Shown: positions 11,617 through 20,239 of the stretch, piece after piece
Numbering within the stretch: position 1 is the stretch's first letter
How the letters are laid out: every line of letters starts with the position of its first letter
Assembly: GCF_003431825.1 (NCBI RefSeq)
Contig: NZ_CP020083.1
Span: forward strand, 2,518,501 to 2,582,500
Length of the DNA: 64,000 nucleotides
Direction of reading: 5' to 3'
From: Blastomonas fulva
GTDB taxonomy: Bacteria > Pseudomonadota > Alphaproteobacteria > Sphingomonadales > Sphingomonadaceae
Notes under the pieces: generated by a model
The model's input: the letters and a program-made list of their open reading frames with translations, nothing else
Told to the model about the DNA's origin: nothing
Database searches by the model: none
Translations under genes and position numbers: made by a program

Positions 11617-12294
11617 ATGCCCAATCTGCCGCGCGGCGCGGCGACCAACGCGCTGGTGATTGCCAATGTGCTGGTTTGGCTTGCAGGCTTTCTGACCGGC
11701 TGGACCGAACGCTTTCAGGTTGAAGGCGGGTTCTGGGCGGCGCGGCTGTCCGACAGCCTGCACGGCCATACGAGCGCGCTGCCGCTGGATTACCCCTGGG
11801 TTGTCCCCGTGTGGCTGACCCCGGTGACCTCTGCATTCCTGCACGCCGGGCTTTTACACCTGGCGATGAACATGCTGGTGCTGGTGGTGGTCGGCCGCAT
11901 GATCGAGGCGGCGCTCGGCACAGGGCGGTTCGTGCTGCTCTATGCCTCAGGGATCGTCGGGGCGGCGGCGATGCATTACGCCGTCGATCCGCTCTCGACA
12001 ACGCCGGTGGTGGGCGCAAGCGGAGCCATCTCTGCGCTGCTCGCCGCCTATTTCCTGCTGTTTGCCCGGCGCAAGCCAAAGGCCATCGGACCGGTGCCGG
12101 GCCTGGTCGTGCACATTGCGTGGCTGGCAGCCGCGTGGATCGGCATCAACCTGCTCAGCCAGCTCGCCTTTGCAGGAACCGCTCTCGGCATCGCCATTTG
12201 GGCGCATATCGGCGGGTTTGCCGCCGGTCTGGCACTGGCCGTGCCTCTGGCGCAGAGCCATCGCCCGCGCAGGCCGCGTCGCGACATTCCGTAA
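11617..12294 (+). CDS. Rhomboid family intramembrane serine protease
   Basis: This 225-residue protein has about six hydrophobic segments. The rhomboid signatures are present: the HAGLLHLAMNM helix (His76, His81, Asn85), the GASGAISALLAAY helix with catalytic Ser135, and AHIGGFAAG with catalytic His197. Rhomboids cleave transmembrane substrates within the inner membrane; the substrate here is unknown. The C-terminal tail is Arg/Pro-rich and cytosolic-looking. The gene starts three bases after greA and probably shares its transcript. Confidence 0.93.
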   Translation: MPNLPRGAATNALVIANVLVWLAGFLTGWTERFQVEGGFWAARLSDSLHGHTSALPLDYPWVVPVWLTPVTSAFLHAGLLHLAMNMLVLVVVGRMIEAALGTGRFVLLYASGIVGAAAMHYAVDPLSTTPVVGASGAISALLAAYFLLFARRKPKAIGPVPGLVVHIAWLAAAWIGINLLSQLAFAGTALGIAIWAHIGGFAAGLALAVPLAQSHRPRRPRRDIP

Positions 12295-12326
12295 CACGGC
12301 GAGTGCGGGGGCTAAACGACGGGCGA

Positions 12327-12551
12327 TCAGGCCTGTTCGGGGGTTTCCGGATCGAGCAGCCGGTGCAGGTGCACGATGACATAGCGCATCTCGGCGTCAT
12401 CGACCGTGCGCTGAGCGTTGCTGCGCCAGGCTTCTTCGGCGCTGGCATAATCGGGATAGACACCGACAAGATCCATGTTGTCGAGTTCGCAGAAATCGAG
12501 GGTTTGCGGATCGCTGACGCGTCCGCCCATGACGAGATGAAGTTTGCTCAT
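12327..12551 (-). CDS. DUF4170 domain-containing protein
   Basis: This 74-residue protein matches a small conserved alphaproteobacterial family (DUF4170). Typical segments are MSKLHLVMGGRV, LVGVYPDYASAEEAW, and MRYVIVHLHRLL near the end. It has no signal peptide, membrane segment or known catalytic motif, and its function is unknown. The frame continues to 12626, but the ATG at 12551 gives the family start. It is convergent with the rhomboid gene, 32 bases away. Confidence 0.8.
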   Translation of the reverse strand: MSKLHLVMGGRVSDPQTLDFCELDNMDLVGVYPDYASAEEAWRSNAQRTVDDAEMRYVIVHLHRLLDPETPEQA

Positions 12552-12693
12552 TGAATTGTGCGTCCCATGACCGATGAACTGGATGCCGGGCGGCATCCTC
12601 TCCTTCACCGGGGCCTTGGCGGCCACCGCGTGATAGCGGTGCGCCTTAGTCGCATCTGGAACGATTTTCCAGCCCTGACGCGCGTAGCTGCGA

Positions 12694-13062
12694 TCAGGGC
12701 TTCTTGCGGCTGAGCAACGTCTCGCGCGCCTTGCCGATCGACGCCCTGGCCTTGCCGACCAGCGGCTCGGTAGCCTTGGCGATGGGCTTGCGGCCGTAAA
12801 ACAGCCCGCCCAGAAGTCCCGCCAGTGCCAGCTTGCCGCGATGCGCCCAAGCGAATCCCGCCGCCTTGTCCGCAGCGCCGCCGATGGTGTTGGCGGCGGT
12901 GTCTATCGCTTCGTCGGCAACGTTCGCCGGCGTGAAGCGCTCCTTGGCGCGGGCGAGCGCCTTTTGCCACTGAGTGCGCGCGGCCACCCTGCGTGCGGCA
13001 ACTTCCGCTAGGCTGGGTTCATGCTCGTCAGGGCTTTGCGCGGCCTGCATCTGCTCTGTCAT
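12694..13062 (-). CDS. YqjK-like small membrane-associated protein
   Basis: This 122-residue protein has a charged N-terminal helix, a segment rich in Ala (VADEAIDTAANTIGGAADKA), one short hydrophobic stretch (LALAGLLGGLFYG, about 77-89) and a basic C-terminus ending RKKP. It lies last in a three-gene set with a YqjE/holin-like and a YqjD/DUF883-like gene and overlaps the former by ATGA, so by position and features it resembles YqjK. That assignment is inference. Its function is unknown; the E. coli YqjD proteins are ribosome-binding membrane anchors expressed in stationary phase. Confidence 0.65.
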   Translation of the reverse strand: MTEQMQAAQSPDEHEPSLAEVAARRVAARTQWQKALARAKERFTPANVADEAIDTAANTIGGAADKAAGFAWAHRGKLALAGLLGGLFYGRKPIAKATEPLVGKARASIGKARETLLSRKKP

Positions 13063-13541
13063 GCGTGACCCTCCGCAGCCGTGGCGGTGGTTTCGGCTTC
13101 GGGGTCAGCGGCGAACAATGCGCTCACCTTGCCGACGCGGCCCGCCGCCAGCCAGAAGCACAATGCCGCCAGCACCAGACTGCCTGCAACGGTGGCTCCC
13201 ATCGCACCCCATGCGCCCAGGATCGGGATGAGTGCGATCATCGTCCCCACCACCAGCGCGATGAGCGCGCAACTGATCAGGATCAGCCCGACGACGCCGA
13301 GCAGCGCTATGGTGCGGATCTGCCGGCCGGCTGCCGACATCCGCGCCTTCTGAAAGCCGATTTCGGCATCGATCATCTCGCGGCCATCGGCGTACAGTCC
13401 GCGCAGCTGGTCGATCATTCCGGGTTTGACAGTGGGTTCGCTCGCGTCCCGGGCCCCCGTGTCATCACCTGCACCTGTGTCCGGAGCGACAGCAGATGCA
13501 GGCGCACTGGACCCAGGCGCGGAATTGGGAATGGTGGTCAT
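13059..13541 (-). CDS. Phage holin family (YqjE-like / holin superfamily III) membrane protein
   Basis: This 160-residue protein has a disordered Ala/Pro/Thr-rich N-terminus (1-40), an amphipathic helix (about 42-75, GLYADGREMIDAEIGF) and two transmembrane helices (about 80-100 and 105-128) with a short turn. This is the Actinobacterial holin-X / YqjE layout. These chromosomal proteins are not prophage lysis holins. The ATG at 13541 is preferred to an in-frame TTG at 13544. The stop overlaps the next gene (ATGA), and the YqjD-like gene lies 32 bases upstream. Confidence 0.75.
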   Translation of the reverse strand: MTTIPNSAPGSSAPASAVAPDTGAGDDTGARDASEPTVKPGMIDQLRGLYADGREMIDAEIGFQKARMSAAGRQIRTIALLGVVGLILISCALIALVVGTMIALIPILGAWGAMGATVAGSLVLAALCFWLAAGRVGKVSALFAADPEAETTATAAEGHA

Positions 13542-13573
13542 CAATTTGGGTTCAATCGGCGCCGGACGTGCGG

Positions 13574-14164
13574 TCAGCGCTTCTTGCCGCCAAAGACCGA
13601 TCCGACAAGCTTGGCGAGCATCAGGCTGACCACCGCCGCGATGCCCAGAGCGGCCGCAGGCTTGGTCCGCACGAATTCGCGCGTATCCTCGGCGATCTCA
13701 TCCACAGGCTTGGCGCGCAGACGATCGGCAGCTTCGCTGACCGATTGCGCCGCAGTGCGCGCATAATCGCCATATTTGGGGCCGATATTGTCGTCGATCG
13801 CCCCGGCGCTGTCGCTGATGATGCGCGCCAGGCCATGCACGGCGTCGCTGGCCTTGTCCTTGACGTCGGTCGCCACTTCGCGGGCCTTGTCGGTCATGTT
13901 GTCGGGGATCATGGCATTCACCTTGGCTGCAGCGGCGCCCAGCGCGCTGGTGTCGGACGAAGCGGTTTCGGGCGCGGTCGTGACCGCAAGCGCGGTTCCG
14001 GTCGCCACGGCAGGAGCGATGGCCTCGGTTGGCGTGGCCGTCGTCTTGCGCTTGGGTGCAGCGGTCGTGGCGGAGCCATCTGTGGGGCTGGTTGCCTTTT
14101 TGGTGCGCGGCTTTTTGGGCGCAGCCTCGGTCGGGGCAGCGGCCTTGATTTCTTCTTCGGACAT
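13574..14164 (-). CDS. YqjD/ElaB-like (DUF883-type) inner-membrane protein
   Basis: This 196-residue protein starts with a long Ala/Thr/Lys/Pro-rich disordered region (to about 90), continues with amphipathic helices containing KVNAMIPDNM and TREFVRTKPAAALG, and ends in one membrane helix (about 170-188) with a GGKKR tail. The final RTKPAAALGIAA element matches the C-terminal anchor of the YqjD/ElaB/DUF883 proteins. In E. coli these tether ribosomes to the membrane in stationary phase; the role here is inferred. A very strong ribosome site (GAGGAGG) lies five bases before the ATG. It leads the three-gene cluster. Confidence 0.75.
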   Translation of the reverse strand: MSEEEIKAAAPTEAAPKKPRTKKATSPTDGSATTAAPKRKTTATPTEAIAPAVATGTALAVTTAPETASSDTSALGAAAAKVNAMIPDNMTDKAREVATDVKDKASDAVHGLARIISDSAGAIDDNIGPKYGDYARTAAQSVSEAADRLRAKPVDEIAEDTREFVRTKPAAALGIAAVVSLMLAKLVGSVFGGKKR

Positions 14165-14198
14165 ATATTCCTCCTCAAGCTTTGCAGCAGACGCATGA

Positions 14199-15653
<1,455 letters not shown>

Positions 15654-15677
15654 TCTTGACTTCTATTGATCGCATAT

Positions 15678-15718
15678 TTGATTCGGGAAGGCGGTTTCGG
15701 CTTGTCAGCCCGAATCAA
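15678..15718. repeat. Ten-base perfect inverted repeat between eno and ftsB
   Basis: Arms TTGATTCGGG (15678-15687) and CCCGAATCAA (15709-15718) are perfect complements separated by 21 bases. The structure lies 24 bases after the eno stop and 18 bases before the ftsB ATG. There is no T-run. It could be a weak terminator, an RNA-stability hairpin or an operator; the sequence does not decide which. Confidence 0.5.
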
Positions 15719-15736
15719 TTGTGATTCATAGGGTTA

Positions 15737-16048
15737 ATGCCGCAACGTAAACCCGTCATCAAACCAGCAAAGCAAGCCATTGCGCCGGGCATCTCGCTCG
15801 TCGCCTTGCTGGTGATCGCGGGGTATGCGCTGCTCGGGCCGACGGGCGTGCTCGCCTGGGGCGATTATCGCCAGCGGCTCGAGGTGCAGAAGGTGGAGCT
15901 TGCCCGCCTGCGCGACCAGCGCGACGCGCTGCGCAATCGGGTGAAGCTGCTCGATCCGCGCGCGGTCGACCCCGATCTGGTGAGCGAACTGGTGCGCCGC
16001 GATCTCAATGTCGCGCATCCCGACGAGATCATCGTTCCGCTGAAATAG
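15737..16048 (+). CDS. ftsB: Septum formation initiator FtsB/DivIC family protein
   Basis: This 103-residue protein has one N-terminal transmembrane helix (about 18-38, ISLVALLVIAGYALLG) followed by a periplasmic coiled coil (about 45-75, RLEVQKVELARLRDQRDALRNRVKLL) and a short C-terminal segment with VRRDLNVAHPDEIIVPL. That is the FtsB/DivIC layout, a bitopic divisome protein that links FtsL and FtsQ. The position between eno and pyruvate dehydrogenase genes is the usual neighbourhood of ftsB in proteobacteria. Confidence 0.88.
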   Translation: MPQRKPVIKPAKQAIAPGISLVALLVIAGYALLGPTGVLAWGDYRQRLEVQKVELARLRDQRDALRNRVKLLDPRAVDPDLVSELVRRDLNVAHPDEIIVPLK

Positions 16049-16105
16049 ACGGCCCGGCCACCGCGGCCATGCTGCGGGATTATTGCGCAAAACCCGCCTA
16101 GGCCG

Positions 16106-16135
16106 TTGCGTAAACCGCGTGCTTGCTTCTATACC
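16106..16135 (+). promoter_or_regulatory. Candidate sigma-70 promoter for pdhA-pdhB
   Basis: TTGCGT (16106-16111) and TATACC (16130-16135) are separated by 18 bases, a plausible -35/-10 pair. It lies about 60 bases upstream of the pdhA start in the gap after ftsB. Direct TTGCG(C/T)AAA copies occur at about 16083 and 16106. The assignment is from sequence only. Confidence 0.45.
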
Positions 16136-16196
16136 CGCTGCGGTCGTTTCCTCCCCGCCTCACGGCACCGATCCCAATCGTGAAAGGTTTCCCGTC

Positions 16197-17321
16197 TTGG
16201 TCAAGACACCCGCTGCAAAGCCCGTTCGCAAACCACCCGCAAAAGCTCCCGCCAAGTCCGCAGATGCCGATGCGCCTGCCGCCAAGGCGAAGTCGGCAGT
16301 GCTTCCCGAAGAGGGGAGCAACCACCCCCGCCCGCGCGATCCGCAGCGGCATGAAGCGACCGCCGACGAGCTGCTGCATTTCTACAAGGAAATGCTGCTG
16401 ATCCGCCGCTTCGAAGAGCGCGCCGGACAGCTGTATGGCCTGGGCCTGATCGGCGGATTCTGCCACCTGTACATCGGCCAGGAAGCGGTCGCGGTCGGCC
16501 TGCAATCGGCGCTGACGCCGGGGAAGGACAGCGTGATCACCGGCTATCGCGACCATGGCCATATGCTGGCTTATGGTATCGATCCCAAGGTTATCATGGC
16601 CGAGCTCACCGGGCGCGGCGCGGGCATTTCGCGCGGCAAGGGCGGCTCGATGCACATGTTCTCGACCGAGCACAAATTCTATGGTGGCCACGGCATCGTC
16701 GGCGCGCAGGTTGCGCTGGGTGCGGGCCTGGCCTTCGGTCACAAGTACACCGAGGATGGCGGCGTGTGCATGGCCTATTTCGGCGATGGCGCGGCCAACC
16801 AGGGCCAGGTCTATGAAAGCTTCAACATGGCAGCCCTGTGGAAGCTGCCGATCATCTTCGTGATCGAGAACAACGGCTATGCCATGGGCACCAAGGTGTC
16901 GCGCAGCAGCGCAGAGACCGAATTCTATCGTCGCGGTGACTCGTTCCGCATCCCCGGCATGCAGGTCAACGGCATGGACGTGCTCGAAGTGCGCGGCGCG
17001 GCCGAGGCGGCGCTCGAATATGTCCGCGGCGGCAATGGTCCGCTGCTGATGGAGCTCAAGACCTATCGCTATCGCGGGCACTCGATGTCGGACCCTGCCA
17101 AGTATCGCAGCCGCGAGGAAGTGCAGAACATGAAGGACAATTCCGATCCGATCGAGGCGGCCAAGGCGGAACTGCTCAAGATGGGCGTTTCCGAAGACGC
17201 GATGAAGACGATCGACAAGGACATCCGAAAGCTGGTGAGCGAGGCGGCAGACTTTGCCGAAACCTCGCCCGAGCCGGACCCGTCCGACCTGTATACCGAT
17301 GTGCTGGTGGAGCAATATTGA
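16197..17321 (+). CDS. pdhA: Pyruvate dehydrogenase E1 component, alpha subunit
   Basis: With its partner E1 beta, this subunit decarboxylates pyruvate using thiamine diphosphate and passes the acetyl group to the lipoyl carrier. The TPP motif runs from GDGAANQGQ to FVIENN. The phosphorylation-loop-like segment [15 protein letters not shown] is present. The core starts at about residue 55, after an Ala/Lys/Pro-rich N-terminal extension. The frame is open from an ATG at 16083, but those residues do not look coding; a TTG at 16197 with GAAAGG nine bases upstream fits better and gives 374 residues. The stop overlaps the pdhB start. Confidence 0.93.
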   Translation: MVKTPAAKPVRKPPAKAPAKSADADAPAAKAKSAVLPEEGSNHPRPRDPQRHEATADELLHFYKEMLLIRRFEERAGQLYGLGLIGGFCHLYIGQEAVAVGLQSALTPGKDSVITGYRDHGHMLAYGIDPKVIMAELTGRGAGISRGKGGSMHMFSTEHKFYGGHGIVGAQVALGAGLAFGHKYTEDGGVCMAYFGDGAANQGQVYESFNMAALWKLPIIFVIENNGYAMGTKVSRSSAETEFYRRGDSFRIPGMQVNGMDVLEVRGAAEAALEYVRGGNGPLLMELKTYRYRGHSMSDPAKYRSREEVQNMKDNSDPIEAAKAELLKMGVSEDAMKTIDKDIRKLVSEAADFAETSPEPDPSDLYTDVLVEQY

Positions 17322-18703
17322 TGGCCATCGAACTGAAAATGCCCGCGCTTTCCCCGACCATGGAGGAAGGCACGCTGGCCAAATGGCTGGTCAAGGAAGG
17401 CGACACCGTTGCCTCTGGTGACATCCTTGCCGAAATCGAGACCGACAAGGCGACGATGGAATTCGAGGCGGTCGACGAAGGCACGATCACCAAGATCCTG
17501 ATCGCCGAGGGCACCGACAATGTGAAGGTGGGTGCGGTCATCGCGATGATCGCTGCCGAGGGGGAGGATGCCTCTACGCCTTCGCCAGCGCCCGCTGCCG
17601 CTGCCGAACCCGCCCCCGAGCCCGCAAAGGCCGAAGCGCCGAGCGAGGACGCCAAGATCGTCCCCGAAACGCCCAAGCGCGCTGCGGTCAGCGATCCTGC
17701 CGTGCCAGAAGGCACCAAGATGGTCTCGACCACGGTGCGTGAAGCGCTGCGCGATGCGATGGCCGAGGAAATGCGCCGCGACGACCGCGTGTTCGTGATG
17801 GGCGAGGAAGTCGCCGAATATCAAGGCGCTTACAAGGTCACCCAAGGATTGCTCGAGGAGTTCGGCGCGCGCCGCGTCATCGATACCCCGATCACCGAAT
17901 ACGGCTTTGCCGGTATCGGGGCGGGCGCGGCGATGGGCGGCCTGCGTCCAGTCATCGAGTTCATGACCTTCAACTTCGCGATGCAGGCGATCGACCACAT
18001 CATCAACTCGGCGGCCAAGACCAATTATATGTCGGGCGGGCAGATGCGCTGCCCGGTGGTGTTCCGCGGACCCAATGGCGCGGCCAGCCGTGTGGGCGCG
18101 CAGCACAGCCAGAACTTCGGCCCGTGGTATGCCAGCGTTCCCGGCCTGATCGTGATCGCGCCGTATGATTCAGCCGATGCCAAGGGCTTGCTGAAAGCCG
18201 CGATCCGCACCGAGGACCCGGTGGTGTTCCTTGAAAACGAGCTGGTCTATGGCCGCAGCTTCGATGTCCCCGATCTGGAGGACCATGTCCTGCCGATCGG
18301 CAAGGCGCGGATCATGCGCGCGGGTGCAGACGTCACCATCGTCAGCTATTCGATCGGGGTCGCCGTCGCGCTCGACGCCGCGGACAAGCTGGCAGCCGAA
18401 GGCATCGAGGCCGAGGTCATCGATCTGCGCACGCTGCGTCCGCTCGATACCGCAACCGTTCTCGAAAGCCTGAAGAAGACCAACCGCATGGTGGTGGTCG
18501 AGGAAGGCTGGCCGGTCTGCTCGATCTCCAGCGAAATCATGGCGGTGGCGATGGAGCAGGGCTTTGACGATCTCGATGCCCCGGTGCTGCGCGTCACCAA
18601 CGAGGACGTGCCGCTGCCTTATGCCGCGAACCTGGAGAAGCTGGCGCTGGTCGACAGCGCCCGCGTGATCAAGGCGGTCAAAAAAGTCTGCTACAAGGGA
18701 TGA
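17321..18703 (+). CDS. pdhB: Pyruvate dehydrogenase E1 component, beta subunit, with N-terminal lipoyl domain
   Basis: This 460-residue protein begins with a biotinyl/lipoyl domain (about 1-80) holding the lipoylation motif [12 protein letters not shown]. An Ala/Pro-rich linker (about 85-120) follows, then the transketolase-like beta core (about 135-460) with [16 protein letters not shown] and the GAQHSQ region. A lipoyl domain fused to E1 beta is characteristic of many alphaproteobacteria, including sphingomonads. The ATG overlaps the pdhA stop by one base (TGATG), so the two subunits are co-translated. The E2 and E3 genes are not in this window. Confidence 0.95.
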   Translation: MAIELKMPALSPTMEEGTLAKWLVKEGDTVASGDILAEIETDKATMEFEAVDEGTITKILIAEGTDNVKVGAVIAMIAAEGEDASTPSPAPAAAAEPAPEPAKAEAPSEDAKIVPETPKRAAVSDPAVPEGTKMVSTTVREALRDAMAEEMRRDDRVFVMGEEVAEYQGAYKVTQGLLEEFGARRVIDTPITEYGFAGIGAGAAMGGLRPVIEFMTFNFAMQAIDHIINSAAKTNYMSGGQMRCPVVFRGPNGAASRVGAQHSQNFGPWYASVPGLIVIAPYDSADAKGLLKAAIRTEDPVVFLENELVYGRSFDVPDLEDHVLPIGKARIMRAGADVTIVSYSIGVAVALDAADKLAAEGIEAEVIDLRTLRPLDTATVLESLKKTNRMVVVEEGWPVCSISSEIMAVAMEQGFDDLDAPVLRVTNEDVPLPYAANLEKLALVDSARVIKAVKKVCYKG

Positions 18704-18737
18704 CAGGGGGTGGCCGGGTCGTGAGGCCCGGCCACGC

Positions 18738-19646
18738 TCAGGTCTTGGTGCAGATCAGACCCGCGACGCACAGCCCCTTGTCGGGATTGGTGGGGTTGTT
18801 GCCGCCGCTATAGCCCGGCAGTCCTTCATCCTCGTCGTCGTCATCGTCGTCATCACCGTCCCCGCCGCCAGCGGCGAGCGCCGCTTGCGCCGCTGCGATA
18901 TCCGCATCGGATGTCTGCGGCAGGATCGCATCGTATTTGTCGCAGGTCGACTTGCGACTTGCAGACACGTTGTTGCCGGGTTCCTTGCCGATCTCGCGGC
19001 TGTCGCGCACCGTATAGGCGGCCTCCTGATACAGCTCGCGGTCTTCCATGAACATGCTGCCGAACAACGGGTGATAAGTGTAGTGCAGCTCGACGAACAT
19101 CACCGCCGTGCCGGACGTCGCCTGGATCTTGTCGCCTGCAGGACCCATGCCCTGGAAGCTGGTGCCGGTGGCACCGGTGCCTTGCGCGCCGTAATTCGAA
19201 TCCTCGAAGTCCATGCCCTTGCAGCGCTGCCACATGATCGTCTGGCCACCATTGGCATTGAGCTCGAGGCTGGAGAGGATCGTGCGGCCATCCTGATACA
19301 GGCCTGCAGCGCCCGCCTGCAGCGCGGCTGCCTGGAACACGTCGTTGATCTGCTGCTCGGAGATCACCTTGGCGCCCAGATTGGCGTTCAGCGTGCCGAT
19401 GCGTGAGGCGTTGTCGGCCATGTTGAGCGCAATCTGGCTCATCTTCATCTGCGTGATCGCGAGATTGGAGATCTCGATGCCGTAGAAGCCCAGCCCGGTG
19501 AACAGCGGCAGGGTGAAGGCGAACTCGATCAGCGCCATTCCCGAACGGTCACGACGCAGCTTGCGGGCAAACTGCCTGCCGCGCGCCAGAAGGCCGCGCT
19601 TTTCGGGACGGGGTGCCGGCAAGGGCTGAGGATGGGCAGCGTTCAT
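18738..19646 (-). CDS. TadE/TadF-like pilus assembly protein with acidic C-terminal tract
   Basis: This protein of about 302 residues has a basic N-terminus and then a TadE-type membrane segment (about 35-58, SGMALIEFAFTLPLFTGLGF) with the conserved Glu in the IEF position typical of type IV pseudopilins. A long extracytoplasmic region follows. Near the end there is a run of Asp/Glu encoded by GTC/ATC-type trinucleotides on the opposite strand (around 18825-18860), then a tail with two cysteines. The ATG at 19646 overlaps the upstream stop (ATGA). It is the last of three Tad-type genes, without the ATPase or secretin genes of a full Flp pilus locus. Confidence 0.75.
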   Translation of the reverse strand: MNAAHPQPLPAPRPEKRGLLARGRQFARKLRRDRSGMALIEFAFTLPLFTGLGFYGIEISNLAITQMKMSQIALNMADNASRIGTLNANLGAKVISEQQINDVFQAAALQAGAAGLYQDGRTILSSLELNANGGQTIMWQRCKGMDFEDSNYGAQGTGATGTSFQGMGPAGDKIQATSGTAVMFVELHYTYHPLFGSMFMEDRELYQEAAYTVRDSREIGKEPGNNVSASRKSTCDKYDAILPQTSDADIAAAQAALAAGGGDGDDDDDDDEDEGLPGYSGGNNPTNPDKGLCVAGLICTKT

Positions 19647-20239
19647 GTGCAAATCACCTGCGTGGTTTCAGAGGCCTGGTCGGCATAAGGCTGGTTGCGC
19701 AAAACGGTGGCCGAGGCGATCGTCGCCTGGCTGCTCATCCCGATCAGGTTGTAGAGCGGAAACTTGCGCTGATAGTTCATGCGCACGGTGTACAGCACGA
19801 CGTCGCGCGCTCCGCCGACGCCGTCCTTGCCCAGATCCGCATCCCAAGTGCCATTGGCGTTTTCATCGGTGAAGCATTCGCCGGCATCGCGGACAGAATT
19901 GCTGTTCTTGTCCTCGAAGTCCTCGGGCAGGCCGACCTTGGCGAAGTCGCGATAGTTGCGCCGTTCATACGAGAACACCGCCCCGGTGCCGAGCGGGCCC
20001 AGGTTTTCCTTCACCTTGGCATCGAGCGTCCCGACGGCATTGGCACCCGTCTCCAGCGCGGAATCGCGCCCCGCCTTCTGCACCGCGCCGTCGAGGATGG
20101 CGCTGGCATAGACGTTGTAGCCCATGTCGAACACACCCAGCAGCATCATGATGAAGGTGGGCGCGATCAGCCCGAACTCGGTCGCGGAAACCCCGCGCCG
20201 GTCCTGGCGAATGCGCTTCATGAAGACGGGCAGGGCCAT
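19643..20239 (-). CDS. TadE-like pilus assembly protein
   Basis: This 198-residue protein starts with a short basic segment (KRIRQDRRG), then the TadE-type helix VSATEFGLIAPTFIMMLLGVF (about 16-37) with the conserved Glu of the pseudopilin motif. The rest is extracytoplasmic and includes an acidic DKNSNSVRDAGE and DENANGTWDADLG region that resembles calcium-binding loops, though this is only suggestive. The frame is open upstream to 20389, but the ATG at 20239 overlaps the stop of the preceding gene (TGATG) and gives the right N-terminus. Confidence 0.78.
   Translation of the reverse strand: MALPVFMKRIRQDRRGVSATEFGLIAPTFIMMLLGVFDMGYNVYASAILDGAVQKAGRDSALETGANAVGTLDAKVKENLGPLGTGAVFSYERRNYRDFAKVGLPEDFEDKNSNSVRDAGECFTDENANGTWDADLGKDGVGGARDVVLYTVRMNYQRKFPLYNLIGMSSQATIASATVLRNQPYADQASETTQVICT

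Noticed and set aside
13059-13541. Holin-like gene as evidence of a prophage
   Set aside because: There are no phage structural or lysis genes nearby, and the holin-X/YqjE family is a chromosomal membrane protein family.
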